Shown here in pieces: positions 1 to 8,063 of a stretch of DNA of 64,000 nt (the first letter of the stretch is position 1; every line of letters begins with the position of its first letter). The notes under the pieces were generated by a model. The model was not told where the DNA came from. It saw nothing but the letters and a program-made list of their open reading frames with translations, and did not search any database. This DNA is from Ruminococcus callidus (lineage in GTDB: Bacteria; Bacillota; Clostridia; Oscillospirales; Ruminococcaceae), in assembly GCF_020709055.1 (NCBI RefSeq), contig NZ_JAJFCK010000004.1:1-64000 (forward strand). The letters are read 5' to 3'. A program made the position numbers and the translations under genes.

Positions 1-55
1 GGCACGTGCCCTCTAAGAACACCTCGCCAGCTGCGCTCAGCTGGAGCAGCCTTAT
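1..55 (+). repeat. Direct repeat, copy A (cut by the window start)
   Basis: The first 55 bases are identical to 8390-8444. They carry the right half of a GC-rich palindrome and the CCAGCTG/CAGCTGG hairpin of the array at 8168-8475. Because identity begins at base 1, the element probably extends to the left of the window. After base 55 the copies diverge, apart from a short shared ATGCTTTTT stretch. Confidence 0.9.
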
Positions 56-149
56 GAGGAAAGTGCATGGAAATTATTTTTGTGTTACCGCATGCTTTTT
101 CCCGTAGTCTGTTGATTTGTATCAAAGGGCACTCTGCCACAGCATCCAT

Positions 150-193
150 CAAAAAGCGGTGCAAAAGCTGCCAAAACCGCTTCCGCACCGCTG
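150..193 (-). terminator. Intrinsic terminator of the sugar transferase gene
   Basis: Read on the minus strand, AGCGGTGC (192-185) pairs with GCACCGCT (162-155), followed by a run of T. It lies just after the stop of the sugar transferase gene. The rest of bases 56-214 shows nothing else I can support. Confidence 0.75.
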
Positions 194-214
194 GTATCTC
201 TTTTTCTTTGCCGA

Positions 215-925
215 TTACTCTGCGCCGTCTCCCTGCAACACCGCACGAGCCGTTTTCCACAAAATCTTTACATCGGTTTTCAAGGACTGCTCCCGAATAT
301 ACCGGAGATCCAGCTCCACCCACTCGTCAAACATGATATTGCTTCTGCCGGAGCACTGCCAATAGCAGGTGAGACCGCCCTTCACATCCAGCCGGTGGTT
401 CTGATACGGCGTATACTGCTCCACCTCTCTGGGAATCGGCGGGCGTGGGCCGACCAGACTCATCGAACCGCCCAGCACGTTCAGAAACTGCGGCAGCTCG
501 TCCAGACTCATCTTTCGCAAAAACTTCCCCAGCTTCGTCACACGGGGATCATCCTTCATCTTAAACACCGGTCCGTCCGCCTCGTTGCGCTGCTTCAGCG
601 CATCCAGCTTCTGTTCGGCATCCACACACATAGTGCGGAACTTGTACATGTAGAAGTACCGCCCGTCCTTCGTCACACGAACCTGACGGAAAAACGGATT
701 GTGAAAGTCCTGCAAAAAGATCAGCAGGGCGATCACCAGCATGGGAACCGCCAGAACTGCAAGGGCGCACAGCGACCCTATAATGTCCATGCACCGTTTG
801 GCGAAATAGTAGCCTCTGGACGGCCGCATTCGCTCCGATGAGCGTGCACGAAACCGATGCCGTTCCCCATAGCTGACAGCATGCGGCAGATCTTCTTCCC
901 GGCTCAAATAGCCTAAATTTTCCAT
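215..925 (-). CDS. Bacterial sugar transferase (undecaprenyl-phosphate phosphosugar transferase)
   Basis: A 236-aa member of the bacterial sugar transferase family (PF02397, WbaP/EpsE type). The family moves a sugar-1-phosphate from a UDP-sugar to undecaprenyl phosphate at the inner membrane face, the first step of exopolysaccharide or capsule repeat synthesis. One hydrophobic segment (about residues 46-72) follows a basic stretch. Family landmarks YKFRTM, DELPQFLNVL and GPRPP are present. The ATG at 925 has AAAGGAGC in front. An in-frame TTG at 1021 has GGGAGG about 7 nt upstream, so a 32-residue longer product is possible. Its glycosyltransferase partners must lie elsewhere; a flippase (5555) and a Wzz-like protein (23598) are in the window. 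The substrate sugar is unknown. Confidence 0.9.
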   Translation of the reverse strand: MENLGYLSREEDLPHAVSYGERHRFRARSSERMRPSRGYYFAKRCMDIIGSLCALAVLAVPMLVIALLIFLQDFHNPFFRQVRVTKDGRYFYMYKFRTMCVDAEQKLDALKQRNEADGPVFKMKDDPRVTKLGKFLRKMSLDELPQFLNVLGGSMSLVGPRPPIPREVEQYTPYQNHRLDVKGGLTCYWQCSGRSNIMFDEWVELDLRYIREQSLKTDVKILWKTARAVLQGDGAE

Positions 926-1060
926 AAAAACCGCTCCTTTCCAAGTAGTCTTTCCCAGGGGGAAGCCCGGAACAGGCTCCCCCGCACCGAAGGCAGCCCG
1001 GCGCAGCAGCGCCAGAGCCAACAAAGTGCCTCCCTTTGCACTTTGCCCCGATATAAAAAA

Positions 1061-1090
1061 ATTATATCATTTTACGCCATTACATGTCAA
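1061..1090 (-). promoter_or_regulatory. SigA-type promoter of the sugar transferase gene, with structured leader
   Basis: On the minus strand TTGACA (1090-1085) is followed after 18 nt by TATAAT (1066-1061). The roughly 130-nt leader holds a CAAAGTGC/GCACTTTG hairpin (1040-1017 region) whose loop and arm include a GGGAGG motif. Apart from this and the terminator at 1228, bases 926-1275 hold nothing further I can name. Confidence 0.8.
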
Positions 1091-1227
1091 TATACTATTC
1101 ATACAAGAAACAGCTCCTTTTTTCAGTATTTTTAGACAATCCCATCAGAAAACCGCCGGAAACACAGGCAATTTTTCCGAAATCAAATACATTTGGCAAA
1201 GGAATTTTTCCCCAGCGCCAGAGCATG

Positions 1228-1267
1228 CAAAAAGCGCCTATGGAATCCTTTCCACAGGCGCTTTTCT
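1228..1267 (-). terminator. Intrinsic terminator after rqcP
   Basis: Minus-strand AAAGCGCCTGTGGA (1264-1251) pairs with TCCATAGGCGCTTT (1244-1231), with one G-T wobble, then a T run. It closes the trpS-mazG-rqcP direction of transcription. Confidence 0.8.
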
Positions 1268-1275
1268 TCGATTGT

Positions 1276-1518
1276 TTATGATAGCACGGTGTAGAGTGTC
1301 ACAGCGTCTTCCTTTGTGACGAACTCCGGCACCTTTTCCACCCGAACGGACAGTTCCTTCTGTCCCATCTGAATGGCGATCACATCGCCTACCTTGACAT
1401 CATAGGATGCACGGGCGATCTTTTCATTGACCAGCACTTTTCCGGCATCGCATGCCTCGTTGGCAACGGTGCGCCGTTTAATCAGGCGTGAAACTTTCAG
1501 GTATTTATCCAATCGCAT
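1276..1518 (-). CDS. rqcP: S4-domain RNA-binding protein, RqcP (YabO/Hsp15-like)
   Basis: An 80-aa protein made almost entirely of an S4 RNA-binding domain (MRLDKYLKVSRLIKRR start, then the VNEKIARASYDVKVGD core). Bacillus YabO, renamed RqcP, stabilises P-site tRNA on stalled 50S subunits while RqcH adds alanine tails. As in Bacillus the gene follows mazG. The start at 1518 has GAGGAGGAAG 6 nt upstream and lies inside the last codons of mazG (14-nt overlap), which suggests translational coupling. A start six codons further up is possible but has a poorer site. RqcH itself is not in the window. Confidence 0.8.
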   Translation of the reverse strand: MRLDKYLKVSRLIKRRTVANEACDAGKVLVNEKIARASYDVKVGDVIAIQMGQKELSVRVEKVPEFVTKEDAVTLYTVLS

Positions 1519-2329
1519 CGGCAGCTTCCTCCTCAAAAGATCGTTTGGTGCGGTTCCACATTTCGATCCACTCCCCGTGGGTCAGCGTGTCCAGTGAGCG
1601 TCCGCTGTCCAGACAGCGCTTTTCCACCGCAGCGAAGCACTGGATGAAGTGGTTCGTGGTATCGGTCAGCGCCTGTTCCGCCTGAATGCCGAAGTGCTGT
1701 GCAGCGCTGGCGCAGCAGAACAGCATCTCGCCCATGGCACGGGCCAGCTCGTCCTTGTCCTCCAGATACACCGCCTGTTCCAGCGTGTGCTTGCACTCCG
1801 TCACGCTGGCAAGCGCCGACTCCTTGCACAGGAAATGCCCCTTGCCCTTGGCAGCACGCTTGCTCACCTTTTGCGCACGCATCAGCGCCGGCAGTGTCTT
1901 GGCGACAGCTTCCAGCGTTTCTGTCCGTGTGGTCTGATGCTTGGTCTCCTCTTTGATGGTGTCCCAGTTTTTCAGGACATCCTCTGTGGTATCCGCCTGC
2001 ACCGTGCTGAACACATGGGGATGCCGGACGATCATTTTCTCGCAGATCTCTGTGCAGACATCCTCCAGCGTGAAGTGCGCCTGTTCCTGCTCGATCTGTG
2101 CGTGGAACACCACCTGCAAAAGCAGGTCGCCCAGCTCCTCCCGCAGCATCGCCGGATCTTTCTGGTCGATTGCCTCGATCACCTCATAAGTCTCCTCAAT
2201 CAGCTCGCTGCGGATGGACTCGTGGGTCTGTTCCCTATCCCATGGGCAGCCCTCTTTGCTGCGAAGGAGTGAGATGATCTCTGCCAGATCATCAACAGTG
2301 TAGCGTTCTTTGCGTTCATACGGTATCAT
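1505..2329 (-). CDS. mazG: Nucleoside triphosphate pyrophosphohydrolase MazG
   Basis: A 274-aa cytosolic enzyme that cleaves NTPs and dNTPs to the monophosphate and pyrophosphate, thought to clear aberrant nucleotides. The first MazG repeat carries the metal-binding motif EETYEVIEAID (around residues 45-55) and EELGDLL; a second, weaker repeat fills the C-terminal half, as in full-length MazG. The ATG at 2329 has GGAGG 6 nt upstream. It sits between a small ORF after trpS and rqcP, and overlaps rqcP by 14 nt. The MazG-RqcP order matches yabN-yabO of Bacillus; the N-terminal methylase domain of YabN is absent here. Confidence 0.93.
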   Translation of the reverse strand: MIPYERKERYTVDDLAEIISLLRSKEGCPWDREQTHESIRSELIEETYEVIEAIDQKDPAMLREELGDLLLQVVFHAQIEQEQAHFTLEDVCTEICEKMIVRHPHVFSTVQADTTEDVLKNWDTIKEETKHQTTRTETLEAVAKTLPALMRAQKVSKRAAKGKGHFLCKESALASVTECKHTLEQAVYLEDKDELARAMGEMLFCCASAAQHFGIQAEQALTDTTNHFIQCFAAVEKRCLDSGRSLDTLTHGEWIEMWNRTKRSFEEEAADAIG

Positions 2330-2359
2330 ACTGTGCCTCCGGTTTCATGAAATTGTGGT

Positions 2360-2494
2360 TTACTTTTCTTCCGCTGGCGCTGCAAATTCCAGGCGCTCTT
2401 TCTGAATCCGGCTGCAAACCGCCTGCTCCCGGGAAATTCCGGCAAATGCGTCCTCCGCAAAAGTTTTCAGCGCAGCGCCCAGATAGAATTGCAT
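2360..2494 (-). CDS. Hypothetical 44-aa protein directly after trpS
   Basis: The trpS stop codon TAA is followed with no gap by an ATG (2494) that opens a 44-codon frame ending in TAA at 2360. The product begins MQFYLGAALKTFAEDAF and ends AAPAEEK; it is charged, probably helical, and has no membrane segment. There is no ribosome binding site of its own, so it would depend on ribosomes ending trpS. Codon use resembles the neighbours, and the frame fills the otherwise unexplained 165-bp gap before mazG. I do not recognise the family. It could also be chance. Confidence 0.45.
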   Translation of the reverse strand: MQFYLGAALKTFAEDAFAGISREQAVCSRIQKERLEFAAPAEEK

Positions 2495-3502
2495 TTAAAG
2501 GGCATCCACAAAGCCGACCTTGCGGTATACCTTGCGGACAATGCGGGAGGAATACGCCAGCGCCTTGGCATCGGAAGCGGTGTAGCACTCCTTCAGATAT
2601 GCCTTGTCGCCGATGAGTTTTGCATAGGTCTCCCGCACCGGACGGAGATGGTCGGCAACTGCCTCGCCCACTGCCATCTTGAAGTCGCCGTAGCCCTTGC
2701 CCTCGAACTCCCGTTCAATTTCCGCATAGGTCTTTCCGGTAACGCTGGAATAAATGCTCATCAGGTTGTTGATGCCGTCCTTGCCCTCGGCATAGCGCAC
2801 CTGCGCCTCGCTGTCGGTCACAGCACGCTTGCACTTGCGGATGATGGTGTCCTTGTCGTCCAGAATCAGGATGCACGCATTGGGGTTGGTATCAGATTTC
2901 GACATCTTCTTGGCGGGATCCTGCAGGGACATGATCTTTGCGCCCACCGGCGGAATATACGGCTCCGGCAGCGTAAAGAACTCGCCGTAGCGCTGGTTGA
3001 AGCGCTGGGCAATGTTTCGTGTCAGCTCCAGGTGCTGCTTCTGGTCGATTCCCACCGGCACCAGATCGGCGTTGTACGCCAGGATATCCGCTGCCATGAG
3101 CACCGGATAGGTGAACAGACCGGCGTTGACATCATCCGGATGGCGCTGGCTCTTGTCTTTAAACTGTGTCATGCGGGAGAGCTCGCCGAACTGGGTGTTG
3201 CAGCTGAGAATCCAGCTCAGTTCCGCATGGGTTCTCACGTGGCTCTGGATGAACAGGATGGACTTGTCCAGATCAATGCCGCATGCCAGCAGCAGCGCAT
3301 ACGCCTGAAGGCTGTTCTGCCGCAGCTTTACCGGATCCTGCCGTACTGTGATGGCGTGCATATCCACCACGCAGTACACACAGCGGTACTCGTCCTGCAG
3401 CGGGCCCCAGTTCCGAATCGCACCGATATAATTGCCCAGTGTAAACGTGCCCGTGGGCTGGATGCCGCTGAAAATCAGTTTTTTGGTCTCTTGTTCTGCC
3501 AT
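2495..3502 (-). CDS. trpS: Tryptophanyl-tRNA synthetase
   Basis: A 335-aa class I aminoacyl-tRNA synthetase that charges tRNA-Trp. The Rossmann-fold signature is IQPTGTFTLGNYIG (about residues 14-27, HIGH-like) and the KMSKS loop is KKMSKSD near residue 195. Length is normal for bacterial TrpS. The ATG at 3502 is preceded by AAAGGA; an upstream in-frame extension encodes no conserved sequence. It lies 19 nt after the orphan 182-aa gene and runs into the 44-aa ORF. No T-box was seen directly upstream, so it is probably read from the promoter of an upstream gene. Confidence 0.97.
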   Translation of the reverse strand: MAEQETKKLIFSGIQPTGTFTLGNYIGAIRNWGPLQDEYRCVYCVVDMHAITVRQDPVKLRQNSLQAYALLLACGIDLDKSILFIQSHVRTHAELSWILSCNTQFGELSRMTQFKDKSQRHPDDVNAGLFTYPVLMAADILAYNADLVPVGIDQKQHLELTRNIAQRFNQRYGEFFTLPEPYIPPVGAKIMSLQDPAKKMSKSDTNPNACILILDDKDTIIRKCKRAVTDSEAQVRYAEGKDGINNLMSIYSSVTGKTYAEIEREFEGKGYGDFKMAVGEAVADHLRPVRETYAKLIGDKAYLKECYTASDAKALAYSSRIVRKVYRKVGFVDAL

Positions 3503-3521
3503 GTCCGGCACATCCTTTCGT

Positions 3522-4070
3522 TTACTGGTTCTTCTGTGCAGCCGCACGATCCTTCAGCTGTGCGGAATGCAGCTCCTGCATCACTCTCTGGTACAGGAAA
3601 TAAACGCTCTGTACTTCCTTGCTCTCATTAGAAACTTCTGTGGGCGAAACGGTTTTTTTATAGATGCCATTTCTGGTCAGCAGGAAGATGTTGTTGTTGC
3701 GTCCCATGGGCAGGTCAAACTGCTTGGTCTTCTGCGCATCGCCCAGCATCCGGCTTGCGTTGGTGACCAGAATCTGTCCGGCCTGTACCACAGACTGATA
3801 CCGCTGGGAAGCGCCGGTGTAGCAGCCCATGTGCTCGCCGTCATACATGTTGAAGTACAGGTTTGCTGCGCCGTTGATATAGACAACCAGCGTTGCCAGT
3901 GTGGTGGGGTTCATGGGGATGTCGATCACTACGCCATAGACGCTGTGCTCCGGAGTGATCAGCTTCGAGAACTGCTTTGCCGGAAAGTGCAGCGCTGCAC
4001 CACGTGTCATCAGGTAAGATTCGGTTGCGAGATAACGCACCAGCGGGGTATGATTTTTTGTATTTGCCAT
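3522..4070 (-). CDS. Uncharacterised 182-aa protein between aminotransferase and trpS
   Basis: I do not recognise this protein. It has no signal peptide, membrane segment or cysteine cluster. Its N-terminal half (TRGAALHFPAKQF, VVIDIPMNPTT, YINGAANLYFNMYDG) reads like a small alpha/beta fold, and the C-terminus is charged and helical. The ATG at 4070 has AGGAAGGA about 9 nt upstream. Spacing of 19 nt to trpS and 29 nt from the aminotransferase stop suggests one operon. The sequence looks truly coding: clean start, no frameshift, normal composition. Confidence 0.8.
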   Translation of the reverse strand: MANTKNHTPLVRYLATESYLMTRGAALHFPAKQFSKLITPEHSVYGVVIDIPMNPTTLATLVVYINGAANLYFNMYDGEHMGCYTGASQRYQSVVQAGQILVTNASRMLGDAQKTKQFDLPMGRNNNIFLLTRNGIYKKTVSPTEVSNESKEVQSVYFLYQRVMQELHSAQLKDRAAAQKNQ

Positions 4071-4099
4071 GATATATAAAGTCCTTCCTCTTTCAAAAA

Positions 4100-5296
4100 T
4101 TAATTGTCTAACATTTCTCTGGTCATGTCGCCCAGAATCCGGATGCCCTTGACGATCTGGTCATCCGGCGGTGTGGAGAAGTTCAGGCGGATGGACGAGC
4201 TGGGCTGTGTCTCATCCACCAGAAAAGCATTTCCCGGAACGACAGCGATCTTGTACTCCGAAACGGCACGCTTGCAGAATGCAGGCATGTCGCAGTCCTC
4301 CGGCAGTGTGCACCAGATGAACAGACCGCCCTCCGGTTCCTCCCAGCGGATCTTCTTGGAGAAATGCTGGCGCATTCCGCCGATCATCAGTTCGCACTTG
4401 TGGCGGTATACCTCCCGCAGTCCCTCCAAGTAGGCATCCATATCGGTTTCCTCCAGGAACTGTGCGCAGACTGCCTGTGCCCAGATGTTGGAGTGCACGT
4501 CCGACACCTGCTTGCAGACGGTGATCTTGGAAATGATCTCCGCCGGTGCGCTGACATAGCCCACACGGAGTCCCGGTGCCAGAATCTTGGAAAACGTGCC
4601 GCTGTAGATGACACGGTGTTCGGTGTCCATGCTCTTGATGGAGGGAACCGGCGTGCCGGCAAACCGCAGGTCGCCGTAGGGGTTGTCCTCCAGAATGACC
4701 ACGTTGTACCTGCACGCCAGTTCGTACAGCCCCTTCCGCTTTTCCAGAGACATCACACGGCCGGTAGGGTTCTGGAAATTGGGGATGACGTAGATCAGCT
4801 TGGGGTTGCGGCTGGTGCGGAGCGCCTCCTCCAGCGCATTCAGATCCATGCCGTCCTGTTCCATGGGAACGCCAACCAGATTGACGCCGTAGGAACGGAA
4901 CGCATTGAGCGAGCCGATGAAGCTGGGAGATTCGCACAGCATGGTGTCCCCACGGTTCAGCAGCACCTTGCAGGCAAGCTCGTTTGCCTGCTGTGCGCCG
5001 GAGGTGGTGATCAGATCATCTGCCGACGGGTCGAAGCACTGCTGTGCCTCCATCCGCTTTTTCAGCAGTTCCCGCAGCTTGGGATATCCCTCTGTGATAT
5101 TATATTGCAGCGCCAGAAGCGGATCCTTTTGCAGCAGATCCGCAGAGATCTGGCGGATATGATCCACCGGAAACGCCTCTGATGCCGGATTTCCGGCAGC
5201 AAACGAAATCACACCCGGCATACTGGTAAACTTCAGGATCTCCCGAATTGCAGAGGGCTGCAGGGATGACACATTGTCCGAAAATGCATATTGCAT
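4100..5296 (-). CDS. PLP-dependent aminotransferase, 2-aminoadipate/multiple-substrate type
   Basis: A 398-aa fold-type I aminotransferase resembling LysN/YdcR-like class I enzymes (MocR C-terminal domain without the DNA-binding part). It opens with PGVISFAAGNPASEAFP, has the NPTGRV and DNPYGDLRF motifs, and the PLP lysine in YSGTFSKILAPGLRVGYV near residue 234. Such enzymes transaminate 2-aminoadipate, aromatic or branched amino acids; the exact substrate cannot be read here. The ATG at 5296 has AGGAAG upstream. It heads the unit aminotransferase - orphan gene - trpS, so aromatic amino acid use is a reasonable but unproven guess. Confidence 0.9.
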   Translation of the reverse strand: MQYAFSDNVSSLQPSAIREILKFTSMPGVISFAAGNPASEAFPVDHIRQISADLLQKDPLLALQYNITEGYPKLRELLKKRMEAQQCFDPSADDLITTSGAQQANELACKVLLNRGDTMLCESPSFIGSLNAFRSYGVNLVGVPMEQDGMDLNALEEALRTSRNPKLIYVIPNFQNPTGRVMSLEKRKGLYELACRYNVVILEDNPYGDLRFAGTPVPSIKSMDTEHRVIYSGTFSKILAPGLRVGYVSAPAEIISKITVCKQVSDVHSNIWAQAVCAQFLEETDMDAYLEGLREVYRHKCELMIGGMRQHFSKKIRWEEPEGGLFIWCTLPEDCDMPAFCKRAVSEYKIAVVPGNAFLVDETQPSSSIRLNFSTPPDDQIVKGIRILGDMTREMLDN

Positions 5297-5367
5297 GTTG
5301 GTTTCTTCCTTTCTGAAAATTCTGAAAATAGAATCTGCCGGATCCTGCGCCAATTTCCCGCAGAATC

Positions 5368-5443
5368 CCGTTTCCGAAGCCGTGCAGCTTCAGAAACGGC
5401 GGCATTTCCTTTTTATTATAACACATATTTTCGATTTCGGCAA
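5368..5443 (-). promoter_or_regulatory. Promoter and leader hairpin of the aminotransferase operon
   Basis: Minus strand TTGCCG (5443-5438), 17 nt, TATAAT (5420-5415). The leader then forms a 13-bp hairpin, CCGTTTCTGAAGC (5399-5387) with GCTTCGGAAACGG (5380-5368), one G-T pair and a 6-nt loop. No T run follows, so it is not a normal terminator. Confidence 0.7.
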
Positions 5444-5554
5444 CATAAATTTTTCAGTAAATGGGACAATTTCATTTTTCTTTTGAAAGACCTGTCTAAT
5501 ATTTCGAAAAATTCGTGGAAAAAACGCATACTTTCAGCGAAAGGAGCTGCCGCT

Positions 5555-7195
5555 TTGAAACAACAGACATTTTGGAAAGGGTCTGCCATTCTGCTGATCT
5601 CTGCCATGCTCACCAAGGTTCTGGGGGCATGCTTCAAGATTCCCCTCACCAACGTGCTGGGCGGAACCGGCATGGGATATTTCAGCACCGCCTACGGGCT
5701 GCTGCTGCCGGTATACGCCCTCTCGGTCACCGGTCTTTCCGCCGCCGTATCCCAGACCGTCTCCCGTGCCGCCGCCCTCCGGCGGTGGAAAGAGGTGCGC
5801 TGCATCCGGCGTGCCGCCCTGCTGGCGTGCGGTGTTCTGGGACTCTTGCTGAGCTGCGGCATCCTGCTGCTGGCGGAACCGTTCACCGGTCAGGTCGCCA
5901 AGCAGCCCTATGCCGTTTTCTCCGTGCTCGCCATTGCGCCGGCAGCGCTGTTTGGCTGTCTGACGGCGGTAGAGCGGGGCTACTGGGAGGGTCTGCAAAC
6001 CATGACACCTACGGCAGTTTCGCAGGCGGCGGAGGCAGTGGCGAAGCTTGCACTGGGGCTACTGCTGTGCCGGTGGGTGCTGACCCATCCGGAACAGGTC
6101 TGTATGCTGGTTCCGGCAGACGTTCCGCTGGCAGCTCTCGCCGCAGCTGCTGCCGTACTGGGTGTCACACTGTCCACCGCCATTGGCTGGCTGTACTTCG
6201 TCCTGCGCAGTCTGTGCCAACGGAACCGGCTTCCTGCCGGAACGGATACGCCGGCATCTGCCCGCCAGATTCTCCAGCGTCTGCTGTACGTCATGATTCC
6301 CGTGGCGCTGGGATCGCTGGTGACCAACCTCACCTCTCTGCTGGATCTGGTCACCATGATGCGCTGTCTGGGACACGTGCAGTTCTACCATCTCCCCGCA
6401 CTCACCGCACGCTACGGCGATCTGGCAGCGAGTCAGGACTTTCCGGCATTTGTCTACGGCGCTTTCACCGGCATGGCGATCACCGTGTTTAATCTGGTGC
6501 CCTCCGTCACCAATATGCTGGGAAAGAGCGCCCTGCCCTGCGCCGCCGCCCTGTGGATTCGGCAGGACACCACGGCACTTGTGCAGCACACCCGTTCCGT
6601 TCTCACAGCATCCGCTGCCATGGCACTTCCGGCGGCATGCGGGCTGGGGCTTCTGGCGCAGCCGGTCATGCACATCCTCTACAGCAGCCGTCCGGCAGAG
6701 GCAGCTCTCGCTGCGCAGGCGCTTCAGGCACTGCTGGCAGGCATGGTCGGCCTGTGTCTGACCGTTCCTCTTTGCAGCATTTTGCAGGGCATCGGGCGTG
6801 CTGCTTTTCCGGTTCTGTGCATGCTGGCAGGAGTCGCCGTCAAGCTCGCCGGAAATCTCCTGCTGATTCCCCGTCCGGAATTTTGCATCATTGGCGCAGG
6901 AATCTCCACATCCGCCTGCTATCTGCTGCTGCTCCTGCTGATTCTGCTGGGACTGCGCCGTATTCTGGGGCAGCCCCTGCACCTGTGCGCTGCGCTCTTT
7001 CCCATTGTGCTGGCATCCGCCGGTTGCTGCGCCGCTGTCCTGGTCTGCCGGAACTGGCTGCTGCCCCACGGGAATCTGTGCACCGTTGCGGTGTGCACAC
7101 TGGCGGGCGGGACGGTCTATCTGGCGATATTACAGTTGTTTCGGCTGCTGCAGCCAAAAAAGGCGCACTGCGGAACACTCCGCAGCACGTCTTGA
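5555..7195 (+). CDS. Polysaccharide flippase, SpoVB/MurJ-like (MOP superfamily)
   Basis: A 546-aa integral membrane protein with about 14 hydrophobic segments, similar to stage V sporulation protein B and other lipid-linked oligosaccharide flippases of the MVF/MATE group. It starts KQQTFWKGSAILLISAMLTKVLGACFKIPL, which is the typical first helix of SpoVB-like proteins. The start is a TTG at 5555 with AAGGAG 8 nt upstream; no usable ATG exists near this point. It would flip lipid-linked peptidoglycan or polysaccharide precursors outward. It ends 5 bp from the convergent sortase gene. With no spore genes around, a role in envelope polysaccharide export is as likely as sporulation. Confidence 0.87.
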   Translation: MKQQTFWKGSAILLISAMLTKVLGACFKIPLTNVLGGTGMGYFSTAYGLLLPVYALSVTGLSAAVSQTVSRAAALRRWKEVRCIRRAALLACGVLGLLLSCGILLLAEPFTGQVAKQPYAVFSVLAIAPAALFGCLTAVERGYWEGLQTMTPTAVSQAAEAVAKLALGLLLCRWVLTHPEQVCMLVPADVPLAALAAAAAVLGVTLSTAIGWLYFVLRSLCQRNRLPAGTDTPASARQILQRLLYVMIPVALGSLVTNLTSLLDLVTMMRCLGHVQFYHLPALTARYGDLAASQDFPAFVYGAFTGMAITVFNLVPSVTNMLGKSALPCAAALWIRQDTTALVQHTRSVLTASAAMALPAACGLGLLAQPVMHILYSSRPAEAALAAQALQALLAGMVGLCLTVPLCSILQGIGRAAFPVLCMLAGVAVKLAGNLLLIPRPEFCIIGAGISTSACYLLLLLLILLGLRRILGQPLHLCAALFPIVLASAGCCAAVLVCRNWLLPHGNLCTVAVCTLAGGTVYLAILQLFRLLQPKKAHCGTLRSTS

Positions 7196-7200
7196 TGTGG

Positions 7201-8007
7201 TTAATATTCTCCAAGGCACTGGGCAAACAGCACGCAGCGAATGCCGTCATCCGCACCGGAATTGCAGGTTTGCAGGGCAATCATCTTGTCTCCAAACGCC
7301 GGCGGATCGTTCTCCGGCGCATACCAGACCATCGCCGTCTCCCGAATATCCTTGATGTACTTCTCAAACTCCGTCTTATTCAGTGTGATTTGATTCCAGT
7401 ACTCGAACTTCGCCCCCGTCTCTCCGTTCAGCACGGAACAAGCCACAATGCGGTACAGATAGCGCTTATCCAGCGACGCCACCTCAAAGTAGGGGTGTGC
7501 CTTTCCGAACTCCTCGCTCTGGAAGCTACGGATCGCAGCGAACATCGCACCGCTTGCCATGTTATGCCCATAGAACAGGGTGTTCTCCGTCTTTCCGATT
7601 TTGCCCCGGAAGTCCTCAAAAATCGAACCGGAGCTGCTGGGATTTTTCTGCCAGTCTTTGTCGATATAGAACGCATTGTCCTCACCCTGTACCACAGGAT
7701 AGTCCACAACGGTATCCGAAATGTAGATCCAGCCCACTACGTCGCTGTTGACCTCGTGATGCTGCTTAACCTTTGCCATATCCAGCTTCATCTGGTAATC
7801 ATATGTCACTGTGGTGGTTGTGGTAACTGTGGTGGTTGTCGTTGTGGCGGTTGTCGTTTCCGTTGTTGTCAGGATCGGAATCGCATCCGGCGCAGACACT
7901 TTATCCGCACCGGCGAATACGATCAGACAGATGATCACCACTACCGCAAGGGCAATGCCGATTCCGATCAGTACTTTTTCCAATTGTTTGATCCGTTTGA
8001 TTGCCAT
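7201..8007 (-). CDS. srtB: Class B sortase with threonine-rich stalk
   Basis: A 268-aa membrane-anchored transpeptidase. An N-terminal helix (about residues 10-35) is followed by a threonine-rich stretch (about 45-65), then the sortase B fold. The catalytic histidine is in FYGHNMAS (about 147), the cysteine in LQTCNSG (about 246) and the arginine in GIRCVLF (about 256). Class B sortases cut a sorting motif and join proteins to the wall or to pilins. The ATG at 8007 has GGGGAAG upstream. No substrate with an obvious sorting signal lies in the window. The Thr stalk resembles the linker of the lysozyme at 22080. Its promoter shares a motif with that of the Sel1 gene. Confidence 0.92.
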   Translation of the reverse strand: MAIKRIKQLEKVLIGIGIALAVVVIICLIVFAGADKVSAPDAIPILTTTETTTATTTTTTVTTTTTVTYDYQMKLDMAKVKQHHEVNSDVVGWIYISDTVVDYPVVQGEDNAFYIDKDWQKNPSSSGSIFEDFRGKIGKTENTLFYGHNMASGAMFAAIRSFQSEEFGKAHPYFEVASLDKRYLYRIVACSVLNGETGAKFEYWNQITLNKTEFEKYIKDIRETAMVWYAPENDPPAFGDKMIALQTCNSGADDGIRCVLFAQCLGEY

Positions 8008-8063
8008 GATACACTTCCCCAGAACAAAAATCCTCTGCCGGCGCACCGGCGCTTTGAGTCAGG

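Noticed and set aside
67..365. Short plus-strand frames at the window start
   Set aside because: They overlap the sugar transferase 3' end in antisense and its terminator, and lack ribosome sites.
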